A stretch of DNA of 58,315 nucleotides, taken from Comamonadaceae bacterium. Its GTDB lineage: Bacteria; Pseudomonadota; Gammaproteobacteria; Burkholderiales; Burkholderiaceae_C. Within the stretch, counting starts at the first letter, position 1. The number at the start of each line of letters is the position of its first letter. The stretch covers positions 1 to 58,315 of the forward strand of contig CANFZT010000002.1 in assembly GCA_947451565.1 (NCBI GenBank). The letters are read 5' to 3'. Under the pieces are notes generated by a model. That model made no database searches and was not told the origin of the DNA. It was given only the letters and a program-made list of their open reading frames with translations. Below, piece by piece: positions 8,543-17,291 of this stretch. A program made the translations under genes and the position numbers.

Positions 8543-10042
8543 TTATTTCACCTTCTTTACCACCTCATAACGCGCCAGTGTGAGCAGGCGTGCCTCGGCG
8601 TGGTCCACGATGGGTTTTGGGTAATCGCGCCCTAACACGAACCCAGCTTCTTCTAACTCTAAGGGCTTGGCCAGCCACGGTGCGTGGATGGCTTTGTTGC
8701 TGAGCTTGGCCAGTGCGGGCACATAGCGGCGGATGAACTTGCCTTCAGGGTCAAATTTTTCGCTTTGGTTGGTCGGGTTGAAGATACGAAAGTAGGGCTG
8801 CGCATCGCAACCGCTAGAGCTGGCCCACTGCCAGCCGCCGTTGTTGGCGGCGAGGTCAAAGTCGTTCAGGTGCTCCGCAAAATAGCGCTCGCCCCAACGC
8901 CAATCAATGCCAAGGTCTTTGGTTAAAAAGCTGGCCACCACCATGCGCAAACGGTTGTGCATGTAACCTGTTTGGTTGATTTGCGCCATGGCTGCGTCCA
9001 CCAGCGGGTAGCCGGTGCGGCCTTCGCACCACGCCGCAAATAGATCTTTGGCATGCTTGTGATGGTCCCATTTGATGTCGTTGTATTCGGGCTTGAAAGC
9101 ACCCGTCACCACACGCGGATGGTGGTGCAAGATTTGGTGATAAAAATCGCGCCAAATTAGCTCGGACAACCAGGTTTCAGCCCCCTTCGAGCCCATCAAC
9201 ATGCGCTTGTAAGCCGTGGAGGCGAGTTGGCGGATGGACACCGTGCCAAAGCGCAAATGCACCCCCAAATAGCTGGGGCCCTTGATGGCGGGAAAGTTGC
9301 GCGTCTCGTCGTACTTGTCCATGCGGTCAAAAAAGTCTTCAAACAAAGCCAAACCGCCAGGGCTGCCTGTGGGTACGTGCAAGTTGCTGAGGTTGGTGGT
9401 TTCGAACCCCATCTCGGCCAGCGTGGGCACGCTCACTTGGTAGGCCTTGGGCCGTGCGGCCAAGGCCTTGATGTATTTGCCCACGGGGTAAGACTTCAAA
9501 TAAAAGTCGTTGACCTTTTGCAACCAAGCGTTTTTGTAGGGCGTGAAGACGCCGTAGGGCTTGCCCATTTGGGTCAAGACCTCGCTGCGCTCAAAAATCA
9601 CATGGTCTTTGAAGGTTTGAAAACCAATGCCAAAGTTGGCCAAAGCCCCGCGTACCTGGGCATCGCGTGCCAGTGCATCGGGCTCGTCGTCGTGGTTGGC
9701 AAACACCTCTTGCACGCCTAACTCACAGGCCAGACGTGGCACTTCCTCGGCAGACACGGCGTGGCGAACGATCAAGCCCGCACCGGCTTGGCCTGCCACA
9801 GCGTGCAGCTCTGCGTCTAGCGCCACCAGCGATTCGTGGATGAACTCCACACGGCGGTCTTGACGCGGTAGCGGGTCCAAAATCGTCTTGTCAAATACAA
9901 ACACGCAATGGACTTGTTTACAGCTTTTCAGGGCGTGATACAGCGCTGCGTTGTCAAACGCGCGCAGGTCGCGGCGGAACCACATCAGCCCATTGGCCAC
10001 ATGAGGCAGATGGTGTGAGGATTTAGCTGATTGGTTAGGCAT
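8543..10042 (-). CDS. phr: Deoxyribodipyrimidine photolyase (cryptochrome/photolyase family)
   Basis: Blue-light DNA repair enzyme that splits cyclobutane pyrimidine dimers using FADH- and an antenna chromophore. The N-terminal photolyase domain opens LMWFRRDLRAFDNAAL. The FAD-binding part shows WLSELIWRDFYHQIL, GRTGYPLVDAAMAQINQTGYMHNRLRM and the class I core WRWGERYFAEHLNDFDLAANNGGWQWASSSGCDAQPYFRIFNP (in pieces). I prefer the ATG at 10042 because AAAGGG lies 5 bases before it; a GTG at 10048 overlaps that site. 499 residues. Divergent from algH with only 22 bp between starts. Confidence 0.95.
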   Translation of the reverse strand: MPNQSAKSSHHLPHVANGLMWFRRDLRAFDNAALYHALKSCKQVHCVFVFDKTILDPLPRQDRRVEFIHESLVALDAELHAVAGQAGAGLIVRHAVSAEEVPRLACELGVQEVFANHDDEPDALARDAQVRGALANFGIGFQTFKDHVIFERSEVLTQMGKPYGVFTPYKNAWLQKVNDFYLKSYPVGKYIKALAARPKAYQVSVPTLAEMGFETTNLSNLHVPTGSPGGLALFEDFFDRMDKYDETRNFPAIKGPSYLGVHLRFGTVSIRQLASTAYKRMLMGSKGAETWLSELIWRDFYHQILHHHPRVVTGAFKPEYNDIKWDHHKHAKDLFAAWCEGRTGYPLVDAAMAQINQTGYMHNRLRMVVASFLTKDLGIDWRWGERYFAEHLNDFDLAANNGGWQWASSSGCDAQPYFRIFNPTNQSEKFDPEGKFIRRYVPALAKLSNKAIHAPWLAKPLELEEAGFVLGRDYPKPIVDHAEARLLTLARYEVVKKVK

Positions 10043-10064
10043 GTTCACCCTTTAAAATTGGCAT

Positions 10065-10730
10065 ATGACCGCTGATTCTGCCTCCATCAACCTGACGCAT
10101 CATTTTTTGATTGCCATGCCCGGTTTGGAGGACGAGGCTTTTGCCAAAAGCGTGGTCTATGTGTGCGAACACAGCGAGCGGGGAGCCTTAGGCTTGGTCA
10201 TCAACAAACCCAGCGACTTGTCGATGGAAGGTTTGTTTGACAAAGTTGACCTGCCTCTGCATCGCCAAGATTTGCTGAATGCTCCTGTGCTGCAAGGCGG
10301 CCCTGTTCACACCGAGCGCGGCTTTGTATTGCACGATGCCATGTGGGTTGACGTGCCAACCCAAGGCGCTGACCAAGACTCGAACCAAGAAGCCGCTCAA
10401 GAAGCGGCGGCCCTAAGCGCTATCAGCGACAAAGAATCGGTCTATGCCTCGACCATGACGATTTCTGGTGGTTTGGAGATGACCACCTCCAAAGACGTGC
10501 TCGAAGCTTTGTCGATGGGGGCGGGTCCCAAACGTGTCTTGATTTCTCTGGGTTACTCAGCTTGGGGTGAAGGTCAGCTGGAGTCTGAGTTGGCCGAAAA
10601 CAGTTGGCTCACGGTGGGGGCAGATACCGCCGTCATTTTTGACACACCGGTGGAGCAGCGCTACGAACGCGCCATGAAGTTGTTGGGCTTGGAGTCATGG
10701 ATGCTGTCTAGCGAAGTAGGGCACTCATGA
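10065..10730 (+). CDS. YqgE/AlgH family protein (UPF0301)
   Basis: Conserved proteobacterial protein, named AlgH in Pseudomonas; biochemical role unsettled. The diagnostic N-terminus LTHHFLIAMPGLEDEAFAKSVVYVCEHS and GALGLVINKPS are intact, as are LQGGPVHTERGFVLH and the C-terminal LGYSAWGEGQLESELAENSWL. 221 residues, with an Ala/Gln-rich insertion near residue 105 (DQDSNQEAAQEAAALS) that makes it longer than the usual 185-190. It overlaps ruvX by ATGA, the conserved yqgE-yqgF pair. Confidence 0.93.
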   Translation: MTADSASINLTHHFLIAMPGLEDEAFAKSVVYVCEHSERGALGLVINKPSDLSMEGLFDKVDLPLHRQDLLNAPVLQGGPVHTERGFVLHDAMWVDVPTQGADQDSNQEAAQEAAALSAISDKESVYASTMTISGGLEMTTSKDVLEALSMGAGPKRVLISLGYSAWGEGQLESELAENSWLTVGADTAVIFDTPVEQRYERAMKLLGLESWMLSSEVGHS

Positions 10731-11140
10731 ACGCAGTTAATCCCGCAGTGCCTGCCCACTTTCAATCGTTCTTGGCGTTTGACTTTGGCGTTAAACGCAC
10801 CGGTGTGGCCTATGGCAGCCGCCTGCTGCGCGAGGCGCAGCCGCAAGCCACCGTTAACGCCGAGGGCAATGCACGTTGGGCGCTCATCACCCAACGCATT
10901 GCCGAGTGGCAACCCGACGCGCTGGTGGTGGGCGTGCCTTACCACCCCGATGGCGCCGCACACGAGAACACGGCCAAGGCCCAAAAGTTTGCACGCCAGT
11001 TGAACGGACGTTTCAACCTGCCAGTGTTTGAAGTGGACGAGCGTTACAGCACCACCGAAGCGCACAGTCAGGGCGCCAAAGATGCGGACGCGGCCTCGGC
11101 GTGCATCATCCTCAATCAATTTTTTCGAGAGAACTTATGA
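10727..11140 (+). CDS. ruvX: Holliday junction resolvase-like nuclease RuvX/YqgF
   Basis: RNase H-fold protein, linked in E. coli to 16S rRNA 5'-end processing. 137 residues. The catalytic first strand FLAFDFGVKRTGVAYG and the later VVGVPYHPDG and VDERYSTTEAHS elements match the YqgF family; the acidic residues in FDFG, VDER and KDADAASA are in place. ATGA overlaps at both ends (algH before, pyrR after) place it in a yqgE-ruvX-pyrR-pyrB-pyrC' operon. Confidence 0.93.
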   Translation: MNAVNPAVPAHFQSFLAFDFGVKRTGVAYGSRLLREAQPQATVNAEGNARWALITQRIAEWQPDALVVGVPYHPDGAAHENTAKAQKFARQLNGRFNLPVFEVDERYSTTEAHSQGAKDADAASACIILNQFFRENL

Positions 11141-11640
11141 GTACCCACGGAAACCTCATGCTGGACGCGGAGAGCTTGTACACCGAGTTGCTCAAAGGCG
11201 TGCGTAGCCTGCTCACGCCCACCACACGTTTGGTGGGCATCACCTCGGGCGGCGCTTGGTTGGCCGCACGTTTGCAAAAAGATTTGAAACTTGAAGGCGA
11301 GGCCGGCAGCATTTCGTCAGCCATGCACCGCGATGACTTTGCGCAACGCGGCTTGGCCGATGGCGGTCAAACCAAGCTGCCGTTTGAAGTGAACGGCGCA
11401 CACCTCATCGTGCTCGACGATGTGCTCTACACCGGCCGCACCATTCGCGCTGTGCTCAATGAGTTGTTTGACTACGGCCGTCCCGCCAACGTGCAACTGG
11501 CCGTGTTGGTCGACCGTGGTGGCCGCGAACTGCCCATTCAGGCCGACTTCGCGGCAGCGCGTGTGGCCTTGCCCGCCACCCAATCGCTGGCGCTGACCAA
11601 AGACGACAACGGCCAATTTAATTTCTCAGTCAAGGGCTGA
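11137..11640 (+). CDS. pyrR: PyrR bifunctional pyrimidine regulator / uracil phosphoribosyltransferase
   Basis: Type I phosphoribosyltransferase-fold protein. In Gram-positives PyrR is an RNA-binding attenuator; in proteobacteria its regulatory role is less clear. The PRPP loop VLDDVLYTGRTIRAVL is intact and VGITSGGAWLAARL is the PPi loop. The start chosen is the ATG at 11137 overlapping the ruvX stop (ATGA), giving 167 residues; the track start at 11101 adds twelve residues in ruvX. No PyrR-type attenuator hairpin is visible upstream because the gene is embedded in an operon. Confidence 0.93.
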   Translation: MSTHGNLMLDAESLYTELLKGVRSLLTPTTRLVGITSGGAWLAARLQKDLKLEGEAGSISSAMHRDDFAQRGLADGGQTKLPFEVNGAHLIVLDDVLYTGRTIRAVLNELFDYGRPANVQLAVLVDRGGRELPIQADFAAARVALPATQSLALTKDDNGQFNFSVKG

Positions 11641-11655
11641 TCGCACAGAACTCCT

Positions 11656-12618
11656 ATGCTCTACAAACGCAACCCCCAACTCAACAAAAACGGCGAGCTG
11701 ATTCACCTGCTCTCCACCGAAGGTTTGTCACGCGACATCCTCACGCACATCTTGGACACTGCGGCCAACTTCGTGTCGGTCAACGACCGCGAGGTCAAGA
11801 AGGTGCCGCTCTTGCGTGGCAAGAGCGTGTTCAACCTATTTTTTGAAAACAGCACACGCACACGCACCACCTTCGAGATTGCGGCCACCCGCTTGTCCGC
11901 TGACGTGTTCAACCTCGACATCGCGCGTTCATCCGCAGCCAAGGGCGAGTCGTTGCTCGACACCATCGCCAACCTGAGCGCCATGGCTGCCGACATTTTT
12001 GTGGTGCGCCACAGCGAGTCGGGCGCGCCTTACCTGATCGCCGAACATGTGGCCCCGCATGTGCATGTGGTCAACGCCGGTGATGGTCGTCATGCACACC
12101 CCACCCAGGGTTTGCTGGACATGTACACCATCCGCCACTACAAAAAAGATTTCACCAACCTCACCGTGGCCATCGTGGGTGATGTGTTGCACTCACGCGT
12201 GGCGCGCTCGGACATCCATGCACTCACCACCCTCGGCTGTGCTGAAGTGCGGGTGGTTGGCCCCAAGACCTTGGTGCCCAGCGACTTGTCCGCCATGGGC
12301 GTGAAGGTGTTCAACAACTTGGAAGAAGGTATCAAGGGTTGCGACGTGGTCATCATGCTGCGTTTGCAAAACGAACGCATGAGTGGCGCTTTGTTGCCCT
12401 CGAGTCAAGAGTATTTCAAATCGTTTGGCCTCACGCAAGAGAAGTTGCAACTGGCCAAGCCTGATGCCATCGTCATGCACCCAGGCCCGATCAATCGAGG
12501 TGTGGAGATTGACTCGGCCGTGGTCGACGGGCCGCAAAGTGTCATCTTGTCGCAGGTGACGTTTGGTATTGCTGTGCGAATGGCCGTGATGTCCATCGTG
12601 GCGGGGAATGAAGCATGA
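11656..12618 (+). CDS. pyrB: Aspartate carbamoyltransferase catalytic subunit
   Basis: Second step of pyrimidine synthesis: carbamoyl phosphate plus aspartate to carbamoylaspartate. 320 residues. The carbamoyl-phosphate motif [13 protein letters not shown] is at about residues 62-74, [14 protein letters not shown] and [14 protein letters not shown] follow, and the aspartate-binding end [28 protein letters not shown] (in pieces) is complete. It overlaps the inactive dihydroorotase gene by ATGA. In Pseudomonas this PyrB class needs the dead PyrC' subunit for assembly, and the same is likely here. Confidence 0.96.
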   Translation: MLYKRNPQLNKNGELIHLLSTEGLSRDILTHILDTAANFVSVNDREVKKVPLLRGKSVFNLFFENSTRTRTTFEIAATRLSADVFNLDIARSSAAKGESLLDTIANLSAMAADIFVVRHSESGAPYLIAEHVAPHVHVVNAGDGRHAHPTQGLLDMYTIRHYKKDFTNLTVAIVGDVLHSRVARSDIHALTTLGCAEVRVVGPKTLVPSDLSAMGVKVFNNLEEGIKGCDVVIMLRLQNERMSGALLPSSQEYFKSFGLTQEKLQLAKPDAIVMHPGPINRGVEIDSAVVDGPQSVILSQVTFGIAVRMAVMSIVAGNEA

Positions 12619-13943
12619 ACATCCTGATTCAAAACGGTCGTGTCATCGACCCAGCCTCTGGCTTTGACCACAACGCCGATGTGGCGGTGGCTGAGGGCCA
12701 CATCGTGGCAATTGTGAAAACTGATGCGAAGAGTGGCGAAAAATTACCCGCCAATTTCAAAGCCGAACAAACGATTGATGCCAAGGGTTGTATCGTCGCC
12801 CCAGGCTTGGTGGACTTGCAAGTGCGCTTGCGCGAACCCGGTTACGAGCATGAAGGCATGTTGGCCTCCGAGCTGTTGGCTGCTGTGGCCGGTGGCGTGA
12901 CCAGCCTCGTGTGCCCACCCGACACCGACCCCGTGTTGGACGAGCCGGGCTTGATTGAAATGCTCAAGTTCCGCGCCGAGAAGCTGCATCGCGCGCGCGT
13001 GTTCCCGCTGGGTGCACTGACCCGTGGTTTGAAGGGGGAAGTGCTGACCGAAATGTCAGACCTCACCGATGCAGGCTGCGTGGGCTTTAGCCAAGCCGAA
13101 GTGCCGTTGGAAAACACCCAGGTGTTGCAACGCGCTTTGCAATACGCAGCGACCTTTGGCTACACCGTGTGGCTGCGACCGCAAGAAGTTCATTTGGGCA
13201 AAGGCGTGGCCGCCAGCGGCCCACTCGCCACCCGTTTGGGTTTGAGCGGTGTGCCTGTGGCCGCAGAGACCATCGCACTGCACACCATCTTCGCGCTCAT
13301 GCGCAGCACCAAGGCCCGCGTGCACTTGTGCCGCATCTCTAGCGCCGAAGGTGTTGAGCTGGTGCGTGCTGCCAAGAAAGAAGGCTTAGCGGTGACAGCT
13401 GACGTGAGCATCAACTCGCTGCATCTGAGCGACCACGACATTGGCTACTTTGACAGCCGCGCCCGCGTCACCCCTGTGCTGCGCCAACAGCGTGACCGCG
13501 ATGCTTTGCGTGCCGCATTGGCCGACGGCACCCTGGACGCTTTGGTGTCAGACCACACGCCGATTGATAACGATGGCAAGGCGCTGCCCTTTGCCGAAGC
13601 CGAATCGGGTGCCACAGGCTTGGAGCTGTTGCTCAGCCTCTCACTCAAGTGGGCGCAAGACAGCAAGGTGAGCTTGTTGCGTGCGCTCGACGTGCTGACC
13701 GCACAACCTGCCAAAGTGTTGGGCAAGGTGCAAGGACAGAGTACCAGCTTGGGCCAACTGCATGTGGGCGGTGTGGCTGACATCGTGGTGTTTGACCCAG
13801 CAGTTGAATGGCACGTCACCCCCGATGCACTGCACAGCCAAGGCAAGCACACACCGTTTGCGTTTGACATGACGGGCATGTCTTTGCCTGCACGCGTCAA
13901 AGCCACGTTGGTGGCGGGCCACTTGGCCTACCAAGTGGTTTGA
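12615..13943 (+). CDS. pyrX: Non-catalytic dihydroorotase-like subunit (PyrC'/PyrX)
   Basis: 442-residue amidohydrolase-fold homologue. Active dihydroorotases carry a metal-binding HxH followed by REPG; here the segment reads [10 protein letters not shown] (Gln69, Arg71), so both His ligands are lost. The later TDHAPH-type motif is SDHTPI. This matches the non-catalytic PyrC' of Pseudomonas, which assembles with PyrB as a structural partner. A functional dihydroorotase must therefore be encoded elsewhere. The ATGA overlap with pyrB supports coupled synthesis. Start ATG 12615. Confidence 0.9.
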   Translation: MNILIQNGRVIDPASGFDHNADVAVAEGHIVAIVKTDAKSGEKLPANFKAEQTIDAKGCIVAPGLVDLQVRLREPGYEHEGMLASELLAAVAGGVTSLVCPPDTDPVLDEPGLIEMLKFRAEKLHRARVFPLGALTRGLKGEVLTEMSDLTDAGCVGFSQAEVPLENTQVLQRALQYAATFGYTVWLRPQEVHLGKGVAASGPLATRLGLSGVPVAAETIALHTIFALMRSTKARVHLCRISSAEGVELVRAAKKEGLAVTADVSINSLHLSDHDIGYFDSRARVTPVLRQQRDRDALRAALADGTLDALVSDHTPIDNDGKALPFAEAESGATGLELLLSLSLKWAQDSKVSLLRALDVLTAQPAKVLGKVQGQSTSLGQLHVGGVADIVVFDPAVEWHVTPDALHSQGKHTPFAFDMTGMSLPARVKATLVAGHLAYQVV

Positions 13944-14671
13944 TGCGCAGCTTGAAAGCGATCGTCAAGTTTCTGCGCGTCATCGCATGGGTGCTGCGTG
14001 GCTATTGGATGGTGCGCACCGCGTTTACCAAACTCAGCGATGAGCAGCAAGCCCGCGCGGTCGAGGTGTGGGCGCGTGGCATGTTGGCCATCATTGGCAT
14101 CGAGGTGCGCGTCAAAGGCCACCCTGCACAAGGCCCTGTGCTGATGGCTGCGAACCATATTTCATGGCTGGACATTTTGGTGATGCACGCTGCGTGCCAT
14201 TGCCGTTTTGTGGCCAAGTCTGAAATTCGCAGCTGGCCATTGGTGGGCGTGCTCACCACGGGTGGTGGCTCGCTGTACATCGAACGTGGCTCGCGCAACG
14301 ACGCCATGCGTGTGGTGCACCAAATGGCCAATGCCTTGTGTGATGGTCAAGTGCTGGCTGTGTTCCCAGAAGGGGTCACGGGGGACGGCATCACGGTGTT
14401 GCCGTTTCATGCCAATTTGTTACAAGCGGCGATTTCTGCGGAGGCACCCATTCAGCCTGTGGCATTGCAATTCATGGATGCGCAGACCCAAGAGCGCAGC
14501 TTGGCGCCTTGCTATCACGACCATGACACCTTGATCAGCTCTTTGTGGCGCACGCTTTGCGCACCGCCTCTGCTAGCACAGGTGCGCTACGGTGACATAC
14601 AAAGGGCACAAGGTCGTCAACGTCGCGAGTGGGCGAAAGACCTACAAGCAACCGTGGCACAGTTGATTTAG
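13943..14671 (+). CDS. 1-acyl-sn-glycerol-3-phosphate acyltransferase (PlsC family)
   Basis: Membrane acyltransferase that adds a second acyl chain to lysophosphatidate or a related lipid. The HX4D motif NHISWLD is at residues 71-77 and the substrate motif FPEGVTGDG at about 141-149; GGGSLYIERGSR is block III. A hydrophobic N-terminal segment (VIAWVLRGYWMV) probably anchors it. The ATG at 13943 is chosen over the TTG at 13940; it overlaps the upstream stop as TGATG. It is the last gene of the pyr operon and converges with the flavocytochrome gene (4-bp overlap of ends). 242 residues. Confidence 0.92.
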   Translation: MRSLKAIVKFLRVIAWVLRGYWMVRTAFTKLSDEQQARAVEVWARGMLAIIGIEVRVKGHPAQGPVLMAANHISWLDILVMHAACHCRFVAKSEIRSWPLVGVLTTGGGSLYIERGSRNDAMRVVHQMANALCDGQVLAVFPEGVTGDGITVLPFHANLLQAAISAEAPIQPVALQFMDAQTQERSLAPCYHDHDTLISSLWRTLCAPPLLAQVRYGDIQRAQGRQRREWAKDLQATVAQLI

Positions 14672-15945
14672 CGCAGGGTATCGGCCCAAATGTTTTGCGC
14701 CCAGTTCAGCGCATACACACCTTCCAGTTCATTCGGCGCAGTGGACACGCCGCCTGAACCTGCCACCGTTTTATAGGTCTTGTCTTTCGCGTCGTATTGG
14801 TGAACCGAAGCCACATGCACCACCAGCTTGTCGCTCACAAAGCTGTAGCAAGTGTTGGTAAGCAAAGGGTCTGGATTGACAGGGAGGTCTGACAGCTGCG
14901 CCACGATGGCCGCAGCCGTGACCTTGCCTTGCGAGTTGGCCATGTGGCCCGACTTGGGCATGCCAGGGGCTAGCAAAATTGAATCGCCAATCACGTGCAC
15001 GTCTTTGGCTTGGGTGGATTCAAAGGTTTGGTAGTTCACACCGCACCAGCGTGCATTGGCGTTGGCCAAGCCACTTTGAATGGCAATCGTGCCTGCGCGC
15101 ATGGTGGGCAAGACGTTGATCACATCGGCCTTCACATCGCCTTGGATTTCGAACTTCAGCGTCTTGGTTTTGGCATCCACTGCCACTGTTTTATGTTGGC
15201 TGCGGTACTCCAAGATGTCCTTGTAGTTGTCAGCCCAAAACTTCTTGAACAACGGGCCTTTAGACGTGACGTCTTGGTTGGCATCCAAGATCAACACTTT
15301 GGATTTGGGCTTGTATTGCTTGAAGTAATGTGCCACTTGGCTGGCACGCTCGTAGGGGCCGGGTGGGCAGCGGTAAGGTGCTTCGGGGATGGTGATGGCA
15401 AACACGCCACCATCATCCATGGCTTCGAGTTGCTTGCGCAGTGCCAGAGTTTCTGGGCCTGCCTTCCATGCGTGCAAGATTTGGCCAGAGGCATTGGCCG
15501 CTTGCAAACCTTCAATGCTGCTCAACACCAAGTCAATGCCGGGTGAGAGCACCAGCTTGTCGTAGCGAATGCTGGGGCCGCTGGCCAGAGTGACGGTTTT
15601 CTTGGCCGCATTCATGCTGGCCACATAGTCGCGCACCACATTCACACCGTGATTGCCCGAGAGCTTGTCGTAAGGCGTGGTGATGTCGGCCATGCTCTTG
15701 CTGCCGCCAATGACCAAGTTAGAAATTGGGCACGACACGAAGGCTGAGTTGGGTTCAATCAGCGTGACATCGATGTTGTAGTTCGACAGCATGCGAATGT
15801 ATTTGGCTGCTGTTGCACCGCCATAGCCACCGCCCACCACGACCACGCGTGCTTTTTCAGGAATGCGCCCGGTCGAGGCGCAACCGATCAATGAACCCAA
15901 CGAACCCAATGCCAAAGAGGCTTGTACAAAACTGCGACGTTTCAT
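14668..15945 (-). CDS. Flavocytochrome c sulfide dehydrogenase flavoprotein subunit (FccB/SoxF)
   Basis: Periplasmic FAD protein that oxidises sulfide and hands electrons to a cytochrome c partner. 425 residues. The N-terminus MKRRSFVQASLALGSLGSLIGC has a twin-arginine and a possible lipobox Cys; then the FAD dinucleotide fold VVVVGGGYGGATAAKYIR, the VSCPISNLVIGG segment with a likely redox Cys, YRCPPGPYERASQVAHYFK, and a C-terminal NTCYSFVSD domain. The gene lies just downstream of the monohaem cytochrome, its likely partner, and both are divergent from soxYZ. SoxF and FccB cannot be told apart by sequence alone. Confidence 0.9.
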   Translation of the reverse strand: MKRRSFVQASLALGSLGSLIGCASTGRIPEKARVVVVGGGYGGATAAKYIRMLSNYNIDVTLIEPNSAFVSCPISNLVIGGSKSMADITTPYDKLSGNHGVNVVRDYVASMNAAKKTVTLASGPSIRYDKLVLSPGIDLVLSSIEGLQAANASGQILHAWKAGPETLALRKQLEAMDDGGVFAITIPEAPYRCPPGPYERASQVAHYFKQYKPKSKVLILDANQDVTSKGPLFKKFWADNYKDILEYRSQHKTVAVDAKTKTLKFEIQGDVKADVINVLPTMRAGTIAIQSGLANANARWCGVNYQTFESTQAKDVHVIGDSILLAPGMPKSGHMANSQGKVTAAAIVAQLSDLPVNPDPLLTNTCYSFVSDKLVVHVASVHQYDAKDKTYKTVAGSGGVSTAPNELEGVYALNWAQNIWADTLR

Positions 15946-15957
15946 GATGTTGTCCTT

Positions 15958-16293
15958 TTAGCGTTGGAGGCTGGCGTAATAGGTGGCGACGCTGTTGATT
16001 TGCGCATCGGTGAGGCCTTTGGTGAGCTGATGCATCACGGTGGCAGGGCGTGTGCCTTCTTTGAAGGCTTTCATTTGCAAGACCATGTAGTCTTTGGGCA
16101 TGCCTGCCAATGCAGGAATGGCAGAGCCTTCTGTGGTGCGGCCGTCTGTGCCGTGGCAATTGGCGCAGGTGGCGGCCGTCGCGCGTTGGTAAAGCGCATC
16201 GGCGGCAGTCTGTGCGTAGGCACTTGAAATAAAACAGGCAGACGCTGCGGCCATCAAAGCCAAGCGGTGTCGCACAGAGAAGCGTTGTGTCAT
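15958..16293 (-). CDS. Monohaem cytochrome c (SoxE/FccA-like)
   Basis: Periplasmic electron carrier, 111 residues with the ATG complement at 16291-16293. The track ORF to 16641 is extended antisense to soxY and is not the real start. Signal peptide MTQRFSVRHRLALMAAASACFISSAYAQ, then one haem motif CANCHG at residues 43-48; a Met in the MVLQMKAF segment is the probable sixth ligand. It sits 12 bp upstream of the FAD subunit gene in the same operon, so together they probably form a flavocytochrome c. The single haem contrasts with dihaem FccA of some phototrophs. Confidence 0.9.
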   Translation of the reverse strand: MTQRFSVRHRLALMAAASACFISSAYAQTAADALYQRATAATCANCHGTDGRTTEGSAIPALAGMPKDYMVLQMKAFKEGTRPATVMHQLTKGLTDAQINSVATYYASLQR

Positions 16294-16387
16294 AGTGAAC
16301 TCCAGCTCGTCTAAAAATTGATAAAACGAAACCGTGAGTCTAAGCGGATTTGCTAGGGCAAAATGCGCCTTTACCGAGAGAAAACTC

Positions 16388-16843
16388 ATGTTGAACCGAC
16401 GACAAACACTCCAGCACAGCTGGGCTGTGGCCACGCTGCTGGGCACAGCCGGCTTTATGCCGTTCAAAGCCATTGCGTTTGATAAATCCGCGTTTGAAGC
16501 CAAGTCAATTGCGGCGGCACTCAAGGCTTTAGGAGCCTCAGCACCTGTTGCCAGTTCAGATGTCACCATCACGGGCCCTGAAATTGCCGATAGTGGTGTG
16601 AGTGTGATGGTAGGTTTTGGCACGACCTTGCCCAACGTCAAACGCCTGTTGTTGTTGGTCGATAAAAATCCTTCTGCGTTGGTGGCTAGCTTTCAAGTCA
16701 GTCCTGCGGTCGACAGCCAGTTTTCACTGCGCATCAAGATGAACCAATCGTCCGATGTGTACGCCGTGGCTTTGACGCAAGATGGCAAAGCCTATTTCGC
16801 CAAGCGCGACATCAAGGTCACCATTGGTGGTTGTGGCGAATAA
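16388..16843 (+). CDS. soxY: Thiosulfate oxidation carrier protein SoxY
   Basis: Periplasmic carrier that holds sulfur intermediates on a C-terminal Cys during Sox oxidation. With the ATG at 16388 it has 151 residues. The Tat-like leader LNRRQTLQHSWAVATLLGTAGF precedes the mature domain. The protein ends TIGGCGE, the SoxY swinging-arm motif with the sulfur-carrying Cys at about 149 (canonical GGCG(G)). The track ORF start at 16334 adds eighteen residues without an RBS. soxZ follows after 17 bp, preceded by AGAGGA. Confidence 0.95.
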   Translation: MLNRRQTLQHSWAVATLLGTAGFMPFKAIAFDKSAFEAKSIAAALKALGASAPVASSDVTITGPEIADSGVSVMVGFGTTLPNVKRLLLLVDKNPSALVASFQVSPAVDSQFSLRIKMNQSSDVYAVALTQDGKAYFAKRDIKVTIGGCGE

Positions 16844-16860
16844 CGAGAGGAACACACACC

Positions 16861-17178
16861 ATGTCTGAAGCATCTCGTATTCGCATTGTTCCCGCTGGCA
16901 GCAACGCTACCGTGCGCGTGTTGATGAGCCATGAAATGGAATCTGGTCAGCGCAAAGACGGCAACGGCAAAGTTATTCCCGCTTGGCATATCCAAGACGT
17001 GACGGTCTTGCTCAATGGCAAGCCTGTGCTCACGGCAGAGTGGGGCACGGCCGTGTCTAAGAACCCATTTTGGCAATTCACCTTGAAAGGCACCAAAGCA
17101 GGCGATAAGGTGGTCATTCAATGGAAAGATAACCGGGGCGACAGCCGCAGTGATGAGGCCACCGTCGGCTCGATTTAA
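16861..17178 (+). CDS. soxZ: Thiosulfate oxidation carrier complex protein SoxZ
   Basis: Partner of SoxY; together they form the SoxYZ scaffold. 105 residues from the ATG at 16861 (MSEASRIRIVPAG); upstream GAGAGGA is a good ribosome-binding site. The family block VLMSHEMESGQRKDGNGKVIPA and IQDVTVLLNGKPVLTAEWG are conserved, and the SKNPF and WKDNRGDS segments close the immunoglobulin-like fold. No soxX, A, B, C or D lies in the window, so SoxYZ here may work with FccAB or with Sox genes elsewhere. Confidence 0.95.
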   Translation: MSEASRIRIVPAGSNATVRVLMSHEMESGQRKDGNGKVIPAWHIQDVTVLLNGKPVLTAEWGTAVSKNPFWQFTLKGTKAGDKVVIQWKDNRGDSRSDEATVGSI

Positions 17179-17191
17179 TTTGCCTTAGATG

Positions 17192-17213
17192 TTTTGGTTA
17201 TTAACAACCAAAA
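17192..17213. repeat. 8-bp inverted repeat downstream of soxZ
   Basis: TTTTGGTT and AACCAAAA flank ATTAAC, 13 bp after the soxZ stop and 79 bp before the sbp start. The A/T-rich arms with no following T-run make a weak terminator; it overlaps a degenerate copy of the element seen upstream of the other sulfur operons, so a regulator site is the better guess. Confidence 0.35.
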
Positions 17214-17226
17214 ACTCTGTAGTTCC
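17198..17226 (+). promoter_or_regulatory. Degenerate copy of the sulfur-operon upstream element
   Basis: From TTATTAAC this 29-bp stretch matches the sequence upstream of the cysTWA operon (52396-52424) at 20 of 29 bases by hand alignment. It lies 65 bp upstream of the sbp start. Function as a CysB-type regulator site is inference. Confidence 0.3.
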
Positions 17227-17291
17227 CTTTTAGTGCGTCTGCGCTAAGAATCCATCCATTGCAAATGTAGATGGATTCAAAGGGAACCAAA

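Noticed and set aside
15958-16641. 227-residue minus-strand ORF as one cytochrome gene
   Set aside because: Its N-terminal half is antisense to soxY and its signal peptide would be internal; the real start is at 16293.
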